A stretch of 64,000 nucleotides of DNA, taken from contig CALHSW010000050.1 in NCBI GenBank assembly GCA_938038735.1, forward strand, positions 54,580-118,579. The letters run 5' to 3'. Shown one piece after another: positions 52,571-61,738 of this stretch (position 1 is the first letter of the stretch; each line of letters opens with the position of its first letter). Under the pieces are notes generated by a model. The model had not been told where the DNA came from. It made no database searches and worked only from the letters and a program-made list of their open reading frames with translations. The DNA comes from an uncultured Bacteroidia bacterium (GTDB lineage: Bacteria; Bacteroidota; Bacteroidia; Bacteroidales; CAJPTX01). A program made the position numbers and the translations under genes.

Positions 52571-53506
52571 ATGGGGATTGAAATAGAGGATTTGGGGCGG
52601 AGATACGGCGATCGGTGGGTGCTACGCGACATGTCGCTGTCGGTAAAGCCGGGGGAAGTCGTAGGGCTGCTTGGACCAAACGGTGCTGGGAAAAGCACCA
52701 CGATGAAAATCTTGACGGGCATTCTCTCGCCAAGCGCGGGCAGGGCGATGGTGAACGGAACGGACGTAACCGATCTGCGTCCCGCGTGGCGTAAGGGTAT
52801 TGGCTACTTGCCGGAACACAACCCTCTCTATCCCGATTTGTACGTGCGGGAGTATCTCATGCACGTGGCGCGTATCTATCGTTTGGAATCCCCAGGCAAC
52901 GAGGTGAGTCGTGCCATTGAACTCACAGGTCTCACCCCAGAGCAGCACCAAAAGATAGGCCTCCTCTCTAAAGGGTATCGCCAGCGCGTCGGCCTGGCGG
53001 CAGCCTTGCTGCACAACCCAGAGGTGTTGGTTCTTGATGAACCCACGAGCGGGCTTGACCCCAATCAGATAGTAGAAATCCGTCAGGTTATTCGTGAGGT
53101 AGGGGCGACAAAGGCCATTTTGCTCTCGTCGCACATCATGCAGGAGGTGGAGGCAACGTGCGATAGGGTGGCGATTATGAACCATGGAAAGCTTGTGGCG
53201 GAGGGGCGTACAGCCGACGTTATGGGCAGCGCGGCGGGGAACGCGGTGGTGGTGGCTTTCGCGGGGAAGGTTACGAAAGAACAGATTGAGGGGTGGTTTC
53301 CTGGCAAGCGGGTGGAGTCGTTGCCCGACAGCGAGTGGGCAATACGCGGCGTGGATTCGATGGGGGCGCGGCTTCTGCTTTTCCGCAAGGCGGTGGAGAT
53401 GGACGTTCCCCTCGTGACGCTCTACGAACGGCGTTCACACCTTGAGGACGTTTTCCATGCGCTGACCGCTGATGGGGCGGAACCCAACAGTAAGGTAGAG
53501 TCGTAG
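52571..53506 (+). CDS. gldA: ABC transporter ATPase, GldA type
   Basis: A 311-residue ATP-binding subunit. Walker A GPNGAGKST (35-43), signature LSKGYRQRVGLAAAL, Walker B VLVLDEPTSGLDPNQ and the switch His in LLSSHIMQEVE are all intact. Length and sequence fit GldA, which in gliding Bacteroidetes works with the permeases GldF and GldG. Neither permease is in the window. GldA homologues also occur in non-gliding Bacteroidetes, so motility should not be assumed. The HAD phosphatase gene starts 3 bp after its stop. Confidence 0.85.
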   Translation: MGIEIEDLGRRYGDRWVLRDMSLSVKPGEVVGLLGPNGAGKSTTMKILTGILSPSAGRAMVNGTDVTDLRPAWRKGIGYLPEHNPLYPDLYVREYLMHVARIYRLESPGNEVSRAIELTGLTPEQHQKIGLLSKGYRQRVGLAAALLHNPEVLVLDEPTSGLDPNQIVEIRQVIREVGATKAILLSSHIMQEVEATCDRVAIMNHGKLVAEGRTADVMGSAAGNAVVVAFAGKVTKEQIEGWFPGKRVESLPDSEWAIRGVDSMGARLLLFRKAVEMDVPLVTLYERRSHLEDVFHALTADGAEPNSKVES

Positions 53507-53509
53507 ACC

Positions 53510-54331
53510 ATGGCTGCAGAATGGCCCGCGGTGGCGTTAGTGTACGATTTTGACGGAACGCTGTCGCCACTAAGCATGCAGGAATATGGTTGCCTTGCTG
53601 CGCTAGGGCAGGAGCCAAATGCGTTTTGGCAGGAGATAAATAGGCAGAGCCGAGAGAAAGACATCAATAGTATATACTACTACCTGTGGCGCCTCGTAGA
53701 ATTGGCTAAAGAGCAGGGGATTGCTATCACGAGGGATAGCCTGAACGGTATGGGGCGTAGCATTGACTATTTCCCGGGCGTGGAGACGTGGTTCTCGCTC
53801 ACTCGTGCGATTGGTGAAGAGTGCAAGCTACGCGTGCAGCACTACATCGTCTCTTCGGGGATAGAAGAGATTTTGGAGGGGTGCAGCATTTACAATGCAT
53901 TTGACAAGGTGTTCGCCTCGTCGTATCTCTACAATGATGAAGGCAGGGCCGTGTGGCCCCGCTTGGCGATGGATTACACCCTCAAAACGCAATTCCTATT
54001 CCGCATTAGCAAGGGAGTGTTCTCGCTGTCGGATGATAAGGCAATTAACGACTTTATGCCCGATAGCAAGCGTCCCATCCCGGTCAGTCGGATGATCTAC
54101 TTCGGTGATGGCCAAACGGACATCCCCTGCATGCGGCTGGTGAAGGCTGAGGGGGGGTACTCCATAGCTGTGTATAATCCGGAGAGGGCGGGTGCAGCTG
54201 ACAAGGCTCGGTCGTTACATAGCGATGGGCGGGTGCAATTCATAGCGCCGGCGGACTATCGTGAAGGGCAGCCATTGTATAGGATAGTGTCGCTGCTGCT
54301 GCGGCTAATTGCGCAGCAGCACTACGCCTAG
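53510..54331 (+). CDS. HAD-superfamily phosphatase
   Basis: A 273-residue soluble protein with haloacid-dehalogenase motifs: VYDFDGTLSP (motif I, nucleophile Asp), IVSSGIEEIL (motif II, Ser) and YFGDGQTDIPCM (motif IV, acidic pair). A helical cap region lies between motifs I and II (about 30-95). It should hydrolyse a small phosphorylated metabolite; the substrate cannot be read. The start is 3 bp after the GldA-type stop, so the two are translationally linked. Confidence 0.85.
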   Translation: MAAEWPAVALVYDFDGTLSPLSMQEYGCLAALGQEPNAFWQEINRQSREKDINSIYYYLWRLVELAKEQGIAITRDSLNGMGRSIDYFPGVETWFSLTRAIGEECKLRVQHYIVSSGIEEILEGCSIYNAFDKVFASSYLYNDEGRAVWPRLAMDYTLKTQFLFRISKGVFSLSDDKAINDFMPDSKRPIPVSRMIYFGDGQTDIPCMRLVKAEGGYSIAVYNPERAGAADKARSLHSDGRVQFIAPADYREGQPLYRIVSLLLRLIAQQHYA

Positions 54332-54367
54332 CGGAGGCGTTGCGCATTGATATCAAGGTGAATACTT

Positions 54368-55462
54368 CTACAGCAAATTCTTGTAGTGCGTGTATCGGCA
54401 GTTGATTTCACGCACAAAGTTGCACGTCTCCCCGGTGCCGTAGAGCGCCGTCAAGGGGTTGCTGTTGATGATGCGTTGGGGAGTCTTCGCGTGCGCAATG
54501 GCAACATTACCCACCCACACCGCTGGGGAATAGCCTAGGACATTTGCTGCCCCCTGGGCGGTGCGAATACGACTATAGCCAGCATTGTACGCAGCGAGGA
54601 TAAAGTCGTTGCGCAGCTCGTCGGGGATACCATTCTTTTCAAATTGACTATCAAGCCACAGGAGGTAGTTCACCCCGGCATCGATTTGCGCCTTGGGCGT
54701 GTTGAGGTGGGGTACATCAAAATGCCGCGCCGTAGCCGGTGTCATTTGCATAAGGCCGTATGCTCCTCTGTGGGAGTGGAGCGATGGCTTAAAGCGCGAC
54801 TCTTGGTAGATGATAGAGGCCACCCAGCGCCAGTCCCATCGGGTGTTCCTTGTAGCTACTTTTATGAGGGAGTCGTACGCAGAGAGCGGGCTGTTGCCGT
54901 CTGCTGTCTGAAAGTGTTGACGCATGTACCCATTCGTTCCAAACTTACGGGTTAGCGCTCTATTCAGGCGGACGCAGCCATTGCTGCTGAACCATTCGGT
55001 GGCAACGGCCATGAGGCTCGATTTCTCTGCGGGGAAGAACCAAGTGGCAAGTTTTTCACCCAGCCGATTTGCGCTGCTTGGCTGCGAGTGAAGGGAGCAG
55101 GAAAGCAGTGTGAGGTGGTTAAGGGTAAGCGAGTCAGAGGTGGCGTAGAAGTCCACAGCACCGTTCTGAACGGCCTCTATGCCCTCTTGCTGCGAGTCAA
55201 CAGCGAACACCTCAATGGAGCGTCCGAGGTGCGCGGCGAAGCGCTGCGTGAGTTCAAGCTGCATCCCCGTGGGCGTAGCCTTGTAGAGAAAGTAGTCAAT
55301 GGTATTCCTATCCATCGCAACCGTAAGCGTTGCGGTGAATTTTCCATGCGGTGCAACGCTTTCGTTGGCTGCGGTGGAAATTTTAGCGTTGAAATGGAGC
55401 GAGGCGGCGAAGCAGAGCAAGAGGCTCACTAAGACCCTCGCAGGTCGTTGGAAACGAGACAT
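54368..55462 (-). CDS. Membrane-bound lytic transglycosylase, MltF-like
   Basis: Cuts peptidoglycan with formation of anhydromuropeptides. The 364-residue protein has a signal segment (VLVSLLLCFAASLHFNA), an N-terminal solute-binding-like domain (about 40-190: TVAMDRNTIDYFLYK, GAVDFYATSDSLTL) and a C-terminal SLT domain with the catalytic Glu in YQESRF (about 222), GLMQMTPATA and AAYNAGYSR. This is the MltF plan, slightly shorter. The start is uncertain: ATG 55462 gives the best signal peptide, while ATG 55504 and 55537 are also in frame. It lies downstream of the porin gene on the same strand. Confidence 0.82.
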   Translation of the reverse strand: MSRFQRPARVLVSLLLCFAASLHFNAKISTAANESVAPHGKFTATLTVAMDRNTIDYFLYKATPTGMQLELTQRFAAHLGRSIEVFAVDSQQEGIEAVQNGAVDFYATSDSLTLNHLTLLSCSLHSQPSSANRLGEKLATWFFPAEKSSLMAVATEWFSSNGCVRLNRALTRKFGTNGYMRQHFQTADGNSPLSAYDSLIKVATRNTRWDWRWVASIIYQESRFKPSLHSHRGAYGLMQMTPATARHFDVPHLNTPKAQIDAGVNYLLWLDSQFEKNGIPDELRNDFILAAYNAGYSRIRTAQGAANVLGYSPAVWVGNVAIAHAKTPQRIINSNPLTALYGTGETCNFVREINCRYTHYKNLL

Positions 55463-55555
55463 CTTAAAACTATTTGGCCGGATGGTAGACTCCGGTACTT
55501 TCATGCCTTCGGGCTTCCCTTGCAAAAACAATGCCAAGAGGTAGCACTAGAGGGG

Positions 55556-57769
55556 TTAGTTGTATAGGTACCAATTGATGCCTAGCCGAACGCTCCTGCG
55601 CCGATCGGGGTAGTGCGGCGCTGCGAAGAAATCGTAGCCGAAGGCGCCCTGCGTAACGTTATATACCCGAACGAAGATGTTGGCACTTTTCCATTTCAGC
55701 GACAGAAAGGCGTTGAGCATGGGGTAGTTCCCTATCTGCATGGTGCGCTGCGCGTAGAAAACGCCTAGATCGGAGCAATAGCCTGGGGCAAAAAAGAGGG
55801 TTCGGTAGTACGCCTCCATGCCGATGCGTACGTGGAGAGCGTCTTTTATCACTTGAAAATGGTAGGCGAGGTTGCCGTACGCGGTGACTGTTGGGACGGC
55901 AGCGGCAACGTGCGAGGCGTGTTGCCACGATCCCCGCAGGATGATGGAAAGCCCCCAGCGGTCAAAGGTTTGTTGCACGTAGGCTTCAAGCACGTTGAGT
56001 GCCGGGAGCTGCGCCGGGTGGGCGGAGTCATCAAGGTAGGTGTAGTTGGAGATGGTTGAGTTGTTCACTCCGTACTCGCCGCCCCATTTGGGGGCAATGA
56101 AGGCAGCGTGCAGCGTAGAGGAGAAGGAGCGGTGGAAGAGGCCATTGTTGTCCCACATAAAGCGGTTGCTCCTATAGTATAGGTAGAAAGGGTGTTGCTG
56201 CGCGTAGCCGCCCTGCCACGATGCATTGATCTCGTACTGTCTCTCCTGCTTTGCGGGGAAATAGCTAGCCTCGGCCTGTAGGTACGTGTTGCCGAGCTGT
56301 GCTCCTAGAAGGTAGCTTTTAGCGTAGGCTTGCACGGTGAAGTAGGGATGGGTGTAATCGGCGGCGGCCTCAATGAATAGGGAGTGCGTTAGCGTGCCTA
56401 GCTGGCCGGTGAGGTATTGGTCGGGGCGTTGCTGGATGTACCGGTCGAGCTGGTAGCCTACGGCGGCACGCAGCCCCGGTAGTGAAATGCGTGCGTGCTT
56501 TAGCTGGTGGAGGCGTGCGCCTATCGTTGCCGTGTAGGTTTGCTGCCCCACGGAGTCATGCGCAGCGGCGTGGGATAGGTAGCGGGGCCTGCGCTCCTGC
56601 TCGTTGTACGTTTCGTTGAAGCTTCTATAGTATGCACGGAAGTGGTGGGTTGAGGTTAGCGAGAGAAGCGGAACGTGCGATGTGTACTGAATGCCGAGGG
56701 AGTCGCGCACCATGTTCCGATGCTGTATCAGGTCGTATTCAAAGATAGCCGATGCGGCTTGGCTTGAGGTGCGGGCCATGGGGGTGGTGAGTCGCACCTC
56801 GGTCTCTTGCCTTTTGAGGTCGGGATTGAGTTGGTCGTCATCATGGGCGAGGCCTCCATAGTCCTTGAGGGTATGCTTGGCGAAGCCTAGAGAGAGATTA
56901 AGGTAGAGCCGATTGGCTGCGTAGGAGCCGAACGCTCTGATGGCGTTGACTCTCGACTGGAAGTTTTGGTAGGCACTGGTCTCATCGCCGTGATTAAAGG
57001 CGAGACCCAGGTTGGTGGATGGGTTTACGTTCTGCGTGTAGAAAATGCGGCCGTCCAGCTGTTCGGTTCTGGAGCTGAAATTGCTCATGAGTACCACCTG
57101 CGAGAAGGGTCCCCTTGCGGAGTAGGAATCAACCCCGCTAGCGAGGGGAAAGAGGTTGATTAGCGCATTGGCAAAGAGGGGCGTTGGGCTCGTGGCGTTG
57201 GGACGTGCGGAAAAGGCATCATCAATGGTTACCGCGTAGTCAATGCCGAGGTTGGTTTTGAGGTGTGGCCCATCCAGCGTGGGGTCGTAGAGGTGGGCGT
57301 ACAGCAGCGAGCTATCGATGGGAACGAGTTTGCTAAACCCCGTGACGAGGTCTGTGTGCCAATGCGTAGTGCGTAGGAGCGAGTCAAGGATGGGGAGCCG
57401 TGCGGTGATATGCCCATCGATGGGGTAAATCGAGTCGGGGTAGGAGTATTTTGGGGTAGCGATTTGCGCTGAGTCTGTGAAGGGGACGGCTGTGCTATCG
57501 GGGACGGATAGGCTATCGGAGTCCTGCTGCACGACATTGGATGGCTCCACGAGGATAGCCGAATCTTTGGTGTATACCACGGCGTTCGCAACGGTGTCTG
57601 GCATTGCAATCGCCTGGGCAATCCGGAACATCGAAACGTGCGCATGCGCCGCAACGCTTTCCGCTGCCCGTGCGGTGGCGCAGGGAGATAGCATCACCGC
57701 GGTGACCATCACCATGGCCATGAGAAACCCAAATATTGAAGTGCGCCGAAGGATACTCGTTTGCGTCAT
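55556..57769 (-). CDS. Putative outer-membrane porin (Porin_10 type)
   Basis: A 737-residue exported protein. The signal region (FLMAMVMVTAVMLSPCATARA) is followed by a Ser/Asp-rich linker and the segment GFSKLVPIDSSLLYAHLYDP, which I recognise from the Bacteroidetes putative porin family. The rest has many amphipathic strands with Tyr, Phe and Trp and ends VRLGINWYLYN. It should form an outer-membrane beta-barrel; the substrate is unknown. ATG 57769 is used, 47 bp after an exact TACCTTTG; the frame is open to 57865, upstream of the promoter. Confidence 0.85.
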   Translation of the reverse strand: MTQTSILRRTSIFGFLMAMVMVTAVMLSPCATARAAESVAAHAHVSMFRIAQAIAMPDTVANAVVYTKDSAILVEPSNVVQQDSDSLSVPDSTAVPFTDSAQIATPKYSYPDSIYPIDGHITARLPILDSLLRTTHWHTDLVTGFSKLVPIDSSLLYAHLYDPTLDGPHLKTNLGIDYAVTIDDAFSARPNATSPTPLFANALINLFPLASGVDSYSARGPFSQVVLMSNFSSRTEQLDGRIFYTQNVNPSTNLGLAFNHGDETSAYQNFQSRVNAIRAFGSYAANRLYLNLSLGFAKHTLKDYGGLAHDDDQLNPDLKRQETEVRLTTPMARTSSQAASAIFEYDLIQHRNMVRDSLGIQYTSHVPLLSLTSTHHFRAYYRSFNETYNEQERRPRYLSHAAAHDSVGQQTYTATIGARLHQLKHARISLPGLRAAVGYQLDRYIQQRPDQYLTGQLGTLTHSLFIEAAADYTHPYFTVQAYAKSYLLGAQLGNTYLQAEASYFPAKQERQYEINASWQGGYAQQHPFYLYYRSNRFMWDNNGLFHRSFSSTLHAAFIAPKWGGEYGVNNSTISNYTYLDDSAHPAQLPALNVLEAYVQQTFDRWGLSIILRGSWQHASHVAAAVPTVTAYGNLAYHFQVIKDALHVRIGMEAYYRTLFFAPGYCSDLGVFYAQRTMQIGNYPMLNAFLSLKWKSANIFVRVYNVTQGAFGYDFFAAPHYPDRRRSVRLGINWYLYN

Positions 57770-57815
57770 ATTGTCCAGGTGAATGGCGGTTCGTGAATGT
57801 CCGCATCCGCAGTGG

Positions 57816-57823
57816 CAAAGGTA
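57816..57823 (-). promoter_or_regulatory. -7 promoter element (TACCTTTG) for the porin gene
   Basis: Exact TACCTTTG on the minus strand, 46 bp upstream of ATG 57769. Confidence 0.65.
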
Positions 57824-57861
57824 GTAAAAGGAGATGGCTTTGCGCGGAAGGCCATCCCATC

Positions 57862-58266
57862 TCATTCGCTTTTCGCTGGGCCTGCGGTCTTTTTGGTTAG
57901 CAGGAGCTGCGCGGTTTGCTCGCCCTGAGAGAATGTTCCTGCGATTTTGTCATTACGTAGTTTCCCCTTAAATTTTGCGTTGATGCTGGGAAGCTGTATA
58001 TGAATCGAGTCCTGCGTTGGGATTTGGATGGCAGTGATGGAAAGGCCATAGGCGTTTTGGTTGGGGCAATCGAATGTGCCCTGCCAGGTTGCGCCGATGG
58101 GTGTAATGTGGAACACAAATGAGAGTGCTCCACCTGGAAGGTTGGCTGTGCCGTGCCAATCCCCTTCAAAGCCCTGTGCAGCTGCGCGATACGATGGCAT
58201 CGCAAGTGCAAGCAACGCGCAGAGGGTAGGCAGCCCCAAAAGTCTACAGTGAAGGAAGTGTTTCAT
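57862..58266 (-). CDS. Small exported protein, hydrolase N-terminal-like domain
   Basis: A 134-residue exported protein with a signal peptide (LLGLPTLCALLALAMPSYRAAAQ). The mature part of about 105 residues, GFEGDWHGTANLPGG and then alternating strands (LSFVFHI, ATWQGTFDCP, AGTFSQGEQ), resembles the beta-sandwich found before alpha/beta hydrolase domains in Bacteroidetes exported proteins. No hydrolase domain is present, so it is either a stand-alone module or a remnant. It ends 38 bp before the porin promoter. Its own promoter is at 58292-58299. Confidence 0.72.
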   Translation of the reverse strand: MKHFLHCRLLGLPTLCALLALAMPSYRAAAQGFEGDWHGTANLPGGALSFVFHITPIGATWQGTFDCPNQNAYGLSITAIQIPTQDSIHIQLPSINAKFKGKLRNDKIAGTFSQGEQTAQLLLTKKTAGPAKSE

Positions 58267-58291
58267 TGGCTCAAACCGTATCAGTGGGTGG

Positions 58292-58299
58292 CAAAGGTA
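58292..58299 (-). promoter_or_regulatory. -7 promoter element (TACCTTTG)
   Basis: Exact TACCTTTG on the minus strand, 25 bp before ATG 58266. Confidence 0.65.
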
Positions 58300-58470
58300 G
58301 CCAAAATTTGGCATGCGTGTTTTTCTCGCTGTGCTCATGCTACCTGGTTGGGTTGCTCATTTAATTTACAATCATTCCATTATAGAAATGTAGATGCTTG
58401 TTTTATAGTGCTTTATGGGTGCCATACGGTGGCGTAAGTTGAGGAGTGGTAAAAGCCATAAAAATAACCG

Positions 58471-58478
58471 TAACTTTG
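58471..58478 (+). promoter_or_regulatory. -7 promoter element (TAACTTTG) for korAB
   Basis: TAACTTTG lies 64 bp before the korA start; the leader includes an A-rich stretch and GAAAGGACAG just before the ATG. Confidence 0.6.
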
Positions 58479-58542
58479 CGGGGCAAGGGGATTGGTATCG
58501 TGGGCGAATTTTTCACGAACTAGAAAATAAGAAAGGACAGTT

Positions 58543-60399
58543 ATGGATGCAGACAAACGTGCGCTAGAGCTGGACAACGTTGTGATTCGTTTTTCAGGCG
58601 ACTCAGGCGATGGTATGCAGCTTACAGGCACGCTATTTTCGGACACATCAGCGCTTCTGGGCAATGGTGTAAGTACGTTTCCTGACTACCCCGCGGAGAT
58701 TCGTGCTCCGCAGGGTTCGATAGGAGGAGTTTCGGGTTTTCAAGTTCACATAGGGAGCCATGAGGTCAACACCCCGGGTGATTACTGCGATGTGCTGGTG
58801 GCGATGAATCCCGCCGCGCTGAAGGCGAACGCCAAGTGGATGAAGGTGGGGGGAACGATTCTCATTGATGCCGACCAGTTTATTCCCAAGTGGCTACAGA
58901 AGGCTGGGTACACCACGGACGACCCCATTGAGGAGCTGAATCTACAGGACTACAACGTGGTCTATGTCAACATGACGGAGCTCACCAAGGAGAGCCTCAA
59001 GGATTCAGGTCTGGACGCCAAGAGCATCGTGCGCTGCAAAAATATGTTTGCGTTGGGCATGCTGTTCCACATGTTCGACCGTCCCATGGAGCATTCCTTC
59101 AACTACATTGACACGAAGTTCAAGAAGAAGCCGGAGCTCATCGCGGCGAACCGCAAGGTGCTACAGGATGGCTTCAACTACGCGGCGAACATTCAGGCGT
59201 TGGCGAACACCTACGAGGTGCCCAAGGCTGAGGTGAAGGAGCATGGCACTTATCGTAACATCAGCGGCAACATGGCCACCGCGTGGGGCCTCATTGCCGC
59301 CGCTGAAAAGGCTAAGCTACCGCTCTTCTGCGGTTCTTACCCCATCACGCCGGCAACTGACATCCTCGTGGAGCTTGCCAAGCGCAAGGACCTAGGGGTG
59401 AAAACGCTACAGGCCGAGGATGAAATCGCGGGCATCTGCACGGCGATAGGGGCTTCGTACGCAGGGAACTTTGCCGTGACGACCACCTCCGGCCCTGGCA
59501 TTGCGCTTAAGAGCGAGGCGATGGGGCTTGCCGTCATGGCGGAGCTTCCGTTGGTGATAGTAGACGTGCAGCGTGGCGGCCCCTCCACGGGTCTCCCCAC
59601 GAAGACGGAGCAGGCCGACCTCTTCCAGGTGCTGTACGGGCGTAACGGTGAGAGCCCAATAGTGGTGGTGGCGGCGAAGAGCCCGAGCGATTGCTTTGAC
59701 ATGGCGTTCCAGGCCGGGCGTATAGCCCTAGAACGTATGACGCCTGTGGTGCTCCTCACCGATGGCTTCATTGCCAATGGCTCGCAGCCGTGGAAAATCC
59801 CTTCTATGAAGGATTACCCTGAAATTCATCCACCGTACGCCTCGCCCAACGCCGATGGAAGCCGCTTCATGCCCTACAAACGCAATGAGAACTTGGCGCG
59901 TGGCTGGGCGTGGCCCGGCATCAAGGGGCTGGAGCACCGCGTGGGTGGCCTTGAGAAGCATGAGCTGAAGGGCTCCATCTCCACCGAGCCGATAAACCAC
60001 GGCAAGATGGTGAAGACGCGCGCAGCCAAGGTGGCCGCCGTAGCGGATATGATACCGAACCAAGAGGTGGTGGGCGATCTTGAGGGCGATTTGCTCATCG
60101 TGAGCTGGGGCGGCACGTATGGCCACACCCTATCGGCAACGCGGGAGCTGCGCAAGGAGGGCAAGCGGGTGTCGCTGTGCCATATCTCATACATCAACCC
60201 GCTACCCAAGAACCTCGCGCAGGTGTTCTCGCGTTTCCGCAAGATCCTCGTGTGCGAGCTGAACATGGGCATGATGGCCAACTATTTGCGGATGCACCAT
60301 CAGCAGTTCACCTACAACCAGCTCAATAAGGTGCAGGGGCAACCGTTTATCGTGACGGAGATTGTAGAGAGGGCCAATGAGCTGTTGAAGAGTAAGTAG
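58543..60399 (+). CDS. korA: 2-Oxoglutarate:ferredoxin oxidoreductase, alpha subunit (gamma-alpha fusion)
   Basis: Oxidises 2-oxoglutarate (or a related 2-oxoacid) to the acyl-CoA, passing electrons to ferredoxin. In the 618-residue protein the first 190 residues are the gamma domain (IRFSGDSGDGMQLTGTLFSD, FPDYPAEIRAPQGS). The alpha domain follows, with FCGSYPITPATDILVEL, QAEDEIAGICTAIGASYAG and TTTSGPGIALKSEAMGLAV. VDVQRGGPSTGLPTKTEQADL is the CoA/2-oxoacid loop region. This fused form is typical of KorA. korB follows after 14 bp. Substrate preference is inferred from family. Confidence 0.93.
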   Translation: MDADKRALELDNVVIRFSGDSGDGMQLTGTLFSDTSALLGNGVSTFPDYPAEIRAPQGSIGGVSGFQVHIGSHEVNTPGDYCDVLVAMNPAALKANAKWMKVGGTILIDADQFIPKWLQKAGYTTDDPIEELNLQDYNVVYVNMTELTKESLKDSGLDAKSIVRCKNMFALGMLFHMFDRPMEHSFNYIDTKFKKKPELIAANRKVLQDGFNYAANIQALANTYEVPKAEVKEHGTYRNISGNMATAWGLIAAAEKAKLPLFCGSYPITPATDILVELAKRKDLGVKTLQAEDEIAGICTAIGASYAGNFAVTTTSGPGIALKSEAMGLAVMAELPLVIVDVQRGGPSTGLPTKTEQADLFQVLYGRNGESPIVVVAAKSPSDCFDMAFQAGRIALERMTPVVLLTDGFIANGSQPWKIPSMKDYPEIHPPYASPNADGSRFMPYKRNENLARGWAWPGIKGLEHRVGGLEKHELKGSISTEPINHGKMVKTRAAKVAAVADMIPNQEVVGDLEGDLLIVSWGGTYGHTLSATRELRKEGKRVSLCHISYINPLPKNLAQVFSRFRKILVCELNMGMMANYLRMHHQQFTYNQLNKVQGQPFIVTEIVERANELLKSK

Positions 60400-60413
60400 G
60401 AAAGGGAGAAGCA

Positions 60414-61436
60414 ATGTCAAATACGAAGTATACAGCCGCGGATTTTAAGAGCGATCAGGAGGTACGTTGGTGCCCAGGGTGCGGCGACCACGCTATATTG
60501 GCTGCTGTGCAGAAAGCGTTGCCCAAGGTGGCGGAGGAGTTGCACTACGAGAAGGAGCGTTTCGCCATTATATCGGGAATAGGCTGCTCCAGCCGCTTCC
60601 CGTACTACATGGACACGTTTGGCTTTCATACCATCCATGGGCGCGCCACGGCGATTTCTACGGGGGCCAAAGTGGCGAACCCACGCTTGAGCGTGTGGCA
60701 GATGACGGGCGATGGCGATGCGTTGGCCATCGGGGGAAACCACTTCATCCACGCTATACGAAGGAACATCGATATCAACATCGTGCTGTTCAACAACGAG
60801 ATCTACGGCTTGACCAAGGGCCAGTACAGCCCCACCTCCAAGCTGGGGGCGATAACCAAGACCTCGCCGTACGGCACGGTGGAGCAGCCCTTCCTGCCGG
60901 GTGAACTCGTGCTAGGGGCGAGGGGTAAGTTCTTTGCCCGTTCGCTCGATGTGGAGATGAATCTCACAACGGATGTGCTGGTTGAGGCTGCCAAGCATGA
61001 TGGTACCTCCGTGGTGGAGGTGCTGCAGAACTGCGTCATCTTCAATAATGGGGCGCATGCCGCGATTACCGATAGCGCTACGCGTGCCGACAGGGTAATC
61101 TACCTAAAGCAGGGCGAGCCGATGATATTCGGTAAGAATCGCGACAAGGGGCTTGTTCTCGATGGCTTTAAGCTGAAGGCGGTGCAGCTAGGCAAGGACG
61201 GCTACACCGAGGATAACATCTTAAAGCACGATGCCACGGAGGAGAACCCGGGGCTTCACATGCTTTTGGTCAACATGGCGTACCCCCAGTTGCCGGTGGC
61301 GTTGGGCGTGATTCGCAACGTGCCATTCCCCACGTACGATGACCTCGTGCGTGACCAGGTGATTGACATCCAGCAGAAGGGGCAGTACCACTGCATGGAG
61401 GATTTGCTCCACAGCGGTGAGACCTACGAGCTCTAG
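60414..61436 (+). CDS. korB: 2-Oxoglutarate:ferredoxin oxidoreductase, beta subunit
   Basis: Thiamine-diphosphate-binding subunit that partners KorA. The 340-residue protein has VRWCPGCGDHAIL near residue 20 (cluster or TPP-region Cys), SGIGCSSRFPYYM, the TPP/magnesium motif GDGDALAIGGNH (about 101) and NNEIYGLTKGQYSPTS. It starts 14 bp after the korA stop with AGGGAGAAGC upstream. No separate ferredoxin-like delta subunit is in the window. The terminator at 61459 ends the operon. Confidence 0.94.
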   Translation: MSNTKYTAADFKSDQEVRWCPGCGDHAILAAVQKALPKVAEELHYEKERFAIISGIGCSSRFPYYMDTFGFHTIHGRATAISTGAKVANPRLSVWQMTGDGDALAIGGNHFIHAIRRNIDINIVLFNNEIYGLTKGQYSPTSKLGAITKTSPYGTVEQPFLPGELVLGARGKFFARSLDVEMNLTTDVLVEAAKHDGTSVVEVLQNCVIFNNGAHAAITDSATRADRVIYLKQGEPMIFGKNRDKGLVLDGFKLKAVQLGKDGYTEDNILKHDATEENPGLHMLLVNMAYPQLPVALGVIRNVPFPTYDDLVRDQVIDIQQKGQYHCMEDLLHSGETYEL

Positions 61437-61458
61437 CCTTTTCGTGAGGTAATGATTT

Positions 61459-61502
61459 ACCGCCCGCCCAGCCGTAAGGCTAGGGCGGGCGGTTTGTTTT
61501 TG
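61459..61502 (+). terminator. Terminator after korAB
   Basis: A perfect 11-bp GC-rich stem (61459-61469 with 61483-61493) followed by TTGTTTTT. Confidence 0.92.
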
Positions 61503-61738
61503 AGAACATGAGTTTGATGTTCCCGAGAAGGGAATCTGGTCTGGGCGACGACCCTATACAGCTATTGCACAACCATTTTTATATTAGACGCTCGTTCCTT
61601 TTAGTATTTATGTATTTTGTTGTTATGATGGTCATGGAAACTTGACTAAAAATAATCCGTACCTTTACGCACTGAAAATAGAGGTGCTGGTGCGCCGTAA
61701 AGGAGAGAGAAACAGAGGCAATAAAAAGTTTACAAACA
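61503..61738. other. Gene-free stretch between korAB and the MFS gene
   Basis: AT-rich sequence with no credible gene. A short TTCCC/GGGAA hairpin lies near 61522. A -7-like TACCTTTA at 61661-61668 probably drives the transporter gene, giving a leader of about 65 bases. Confidence 0.6.
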
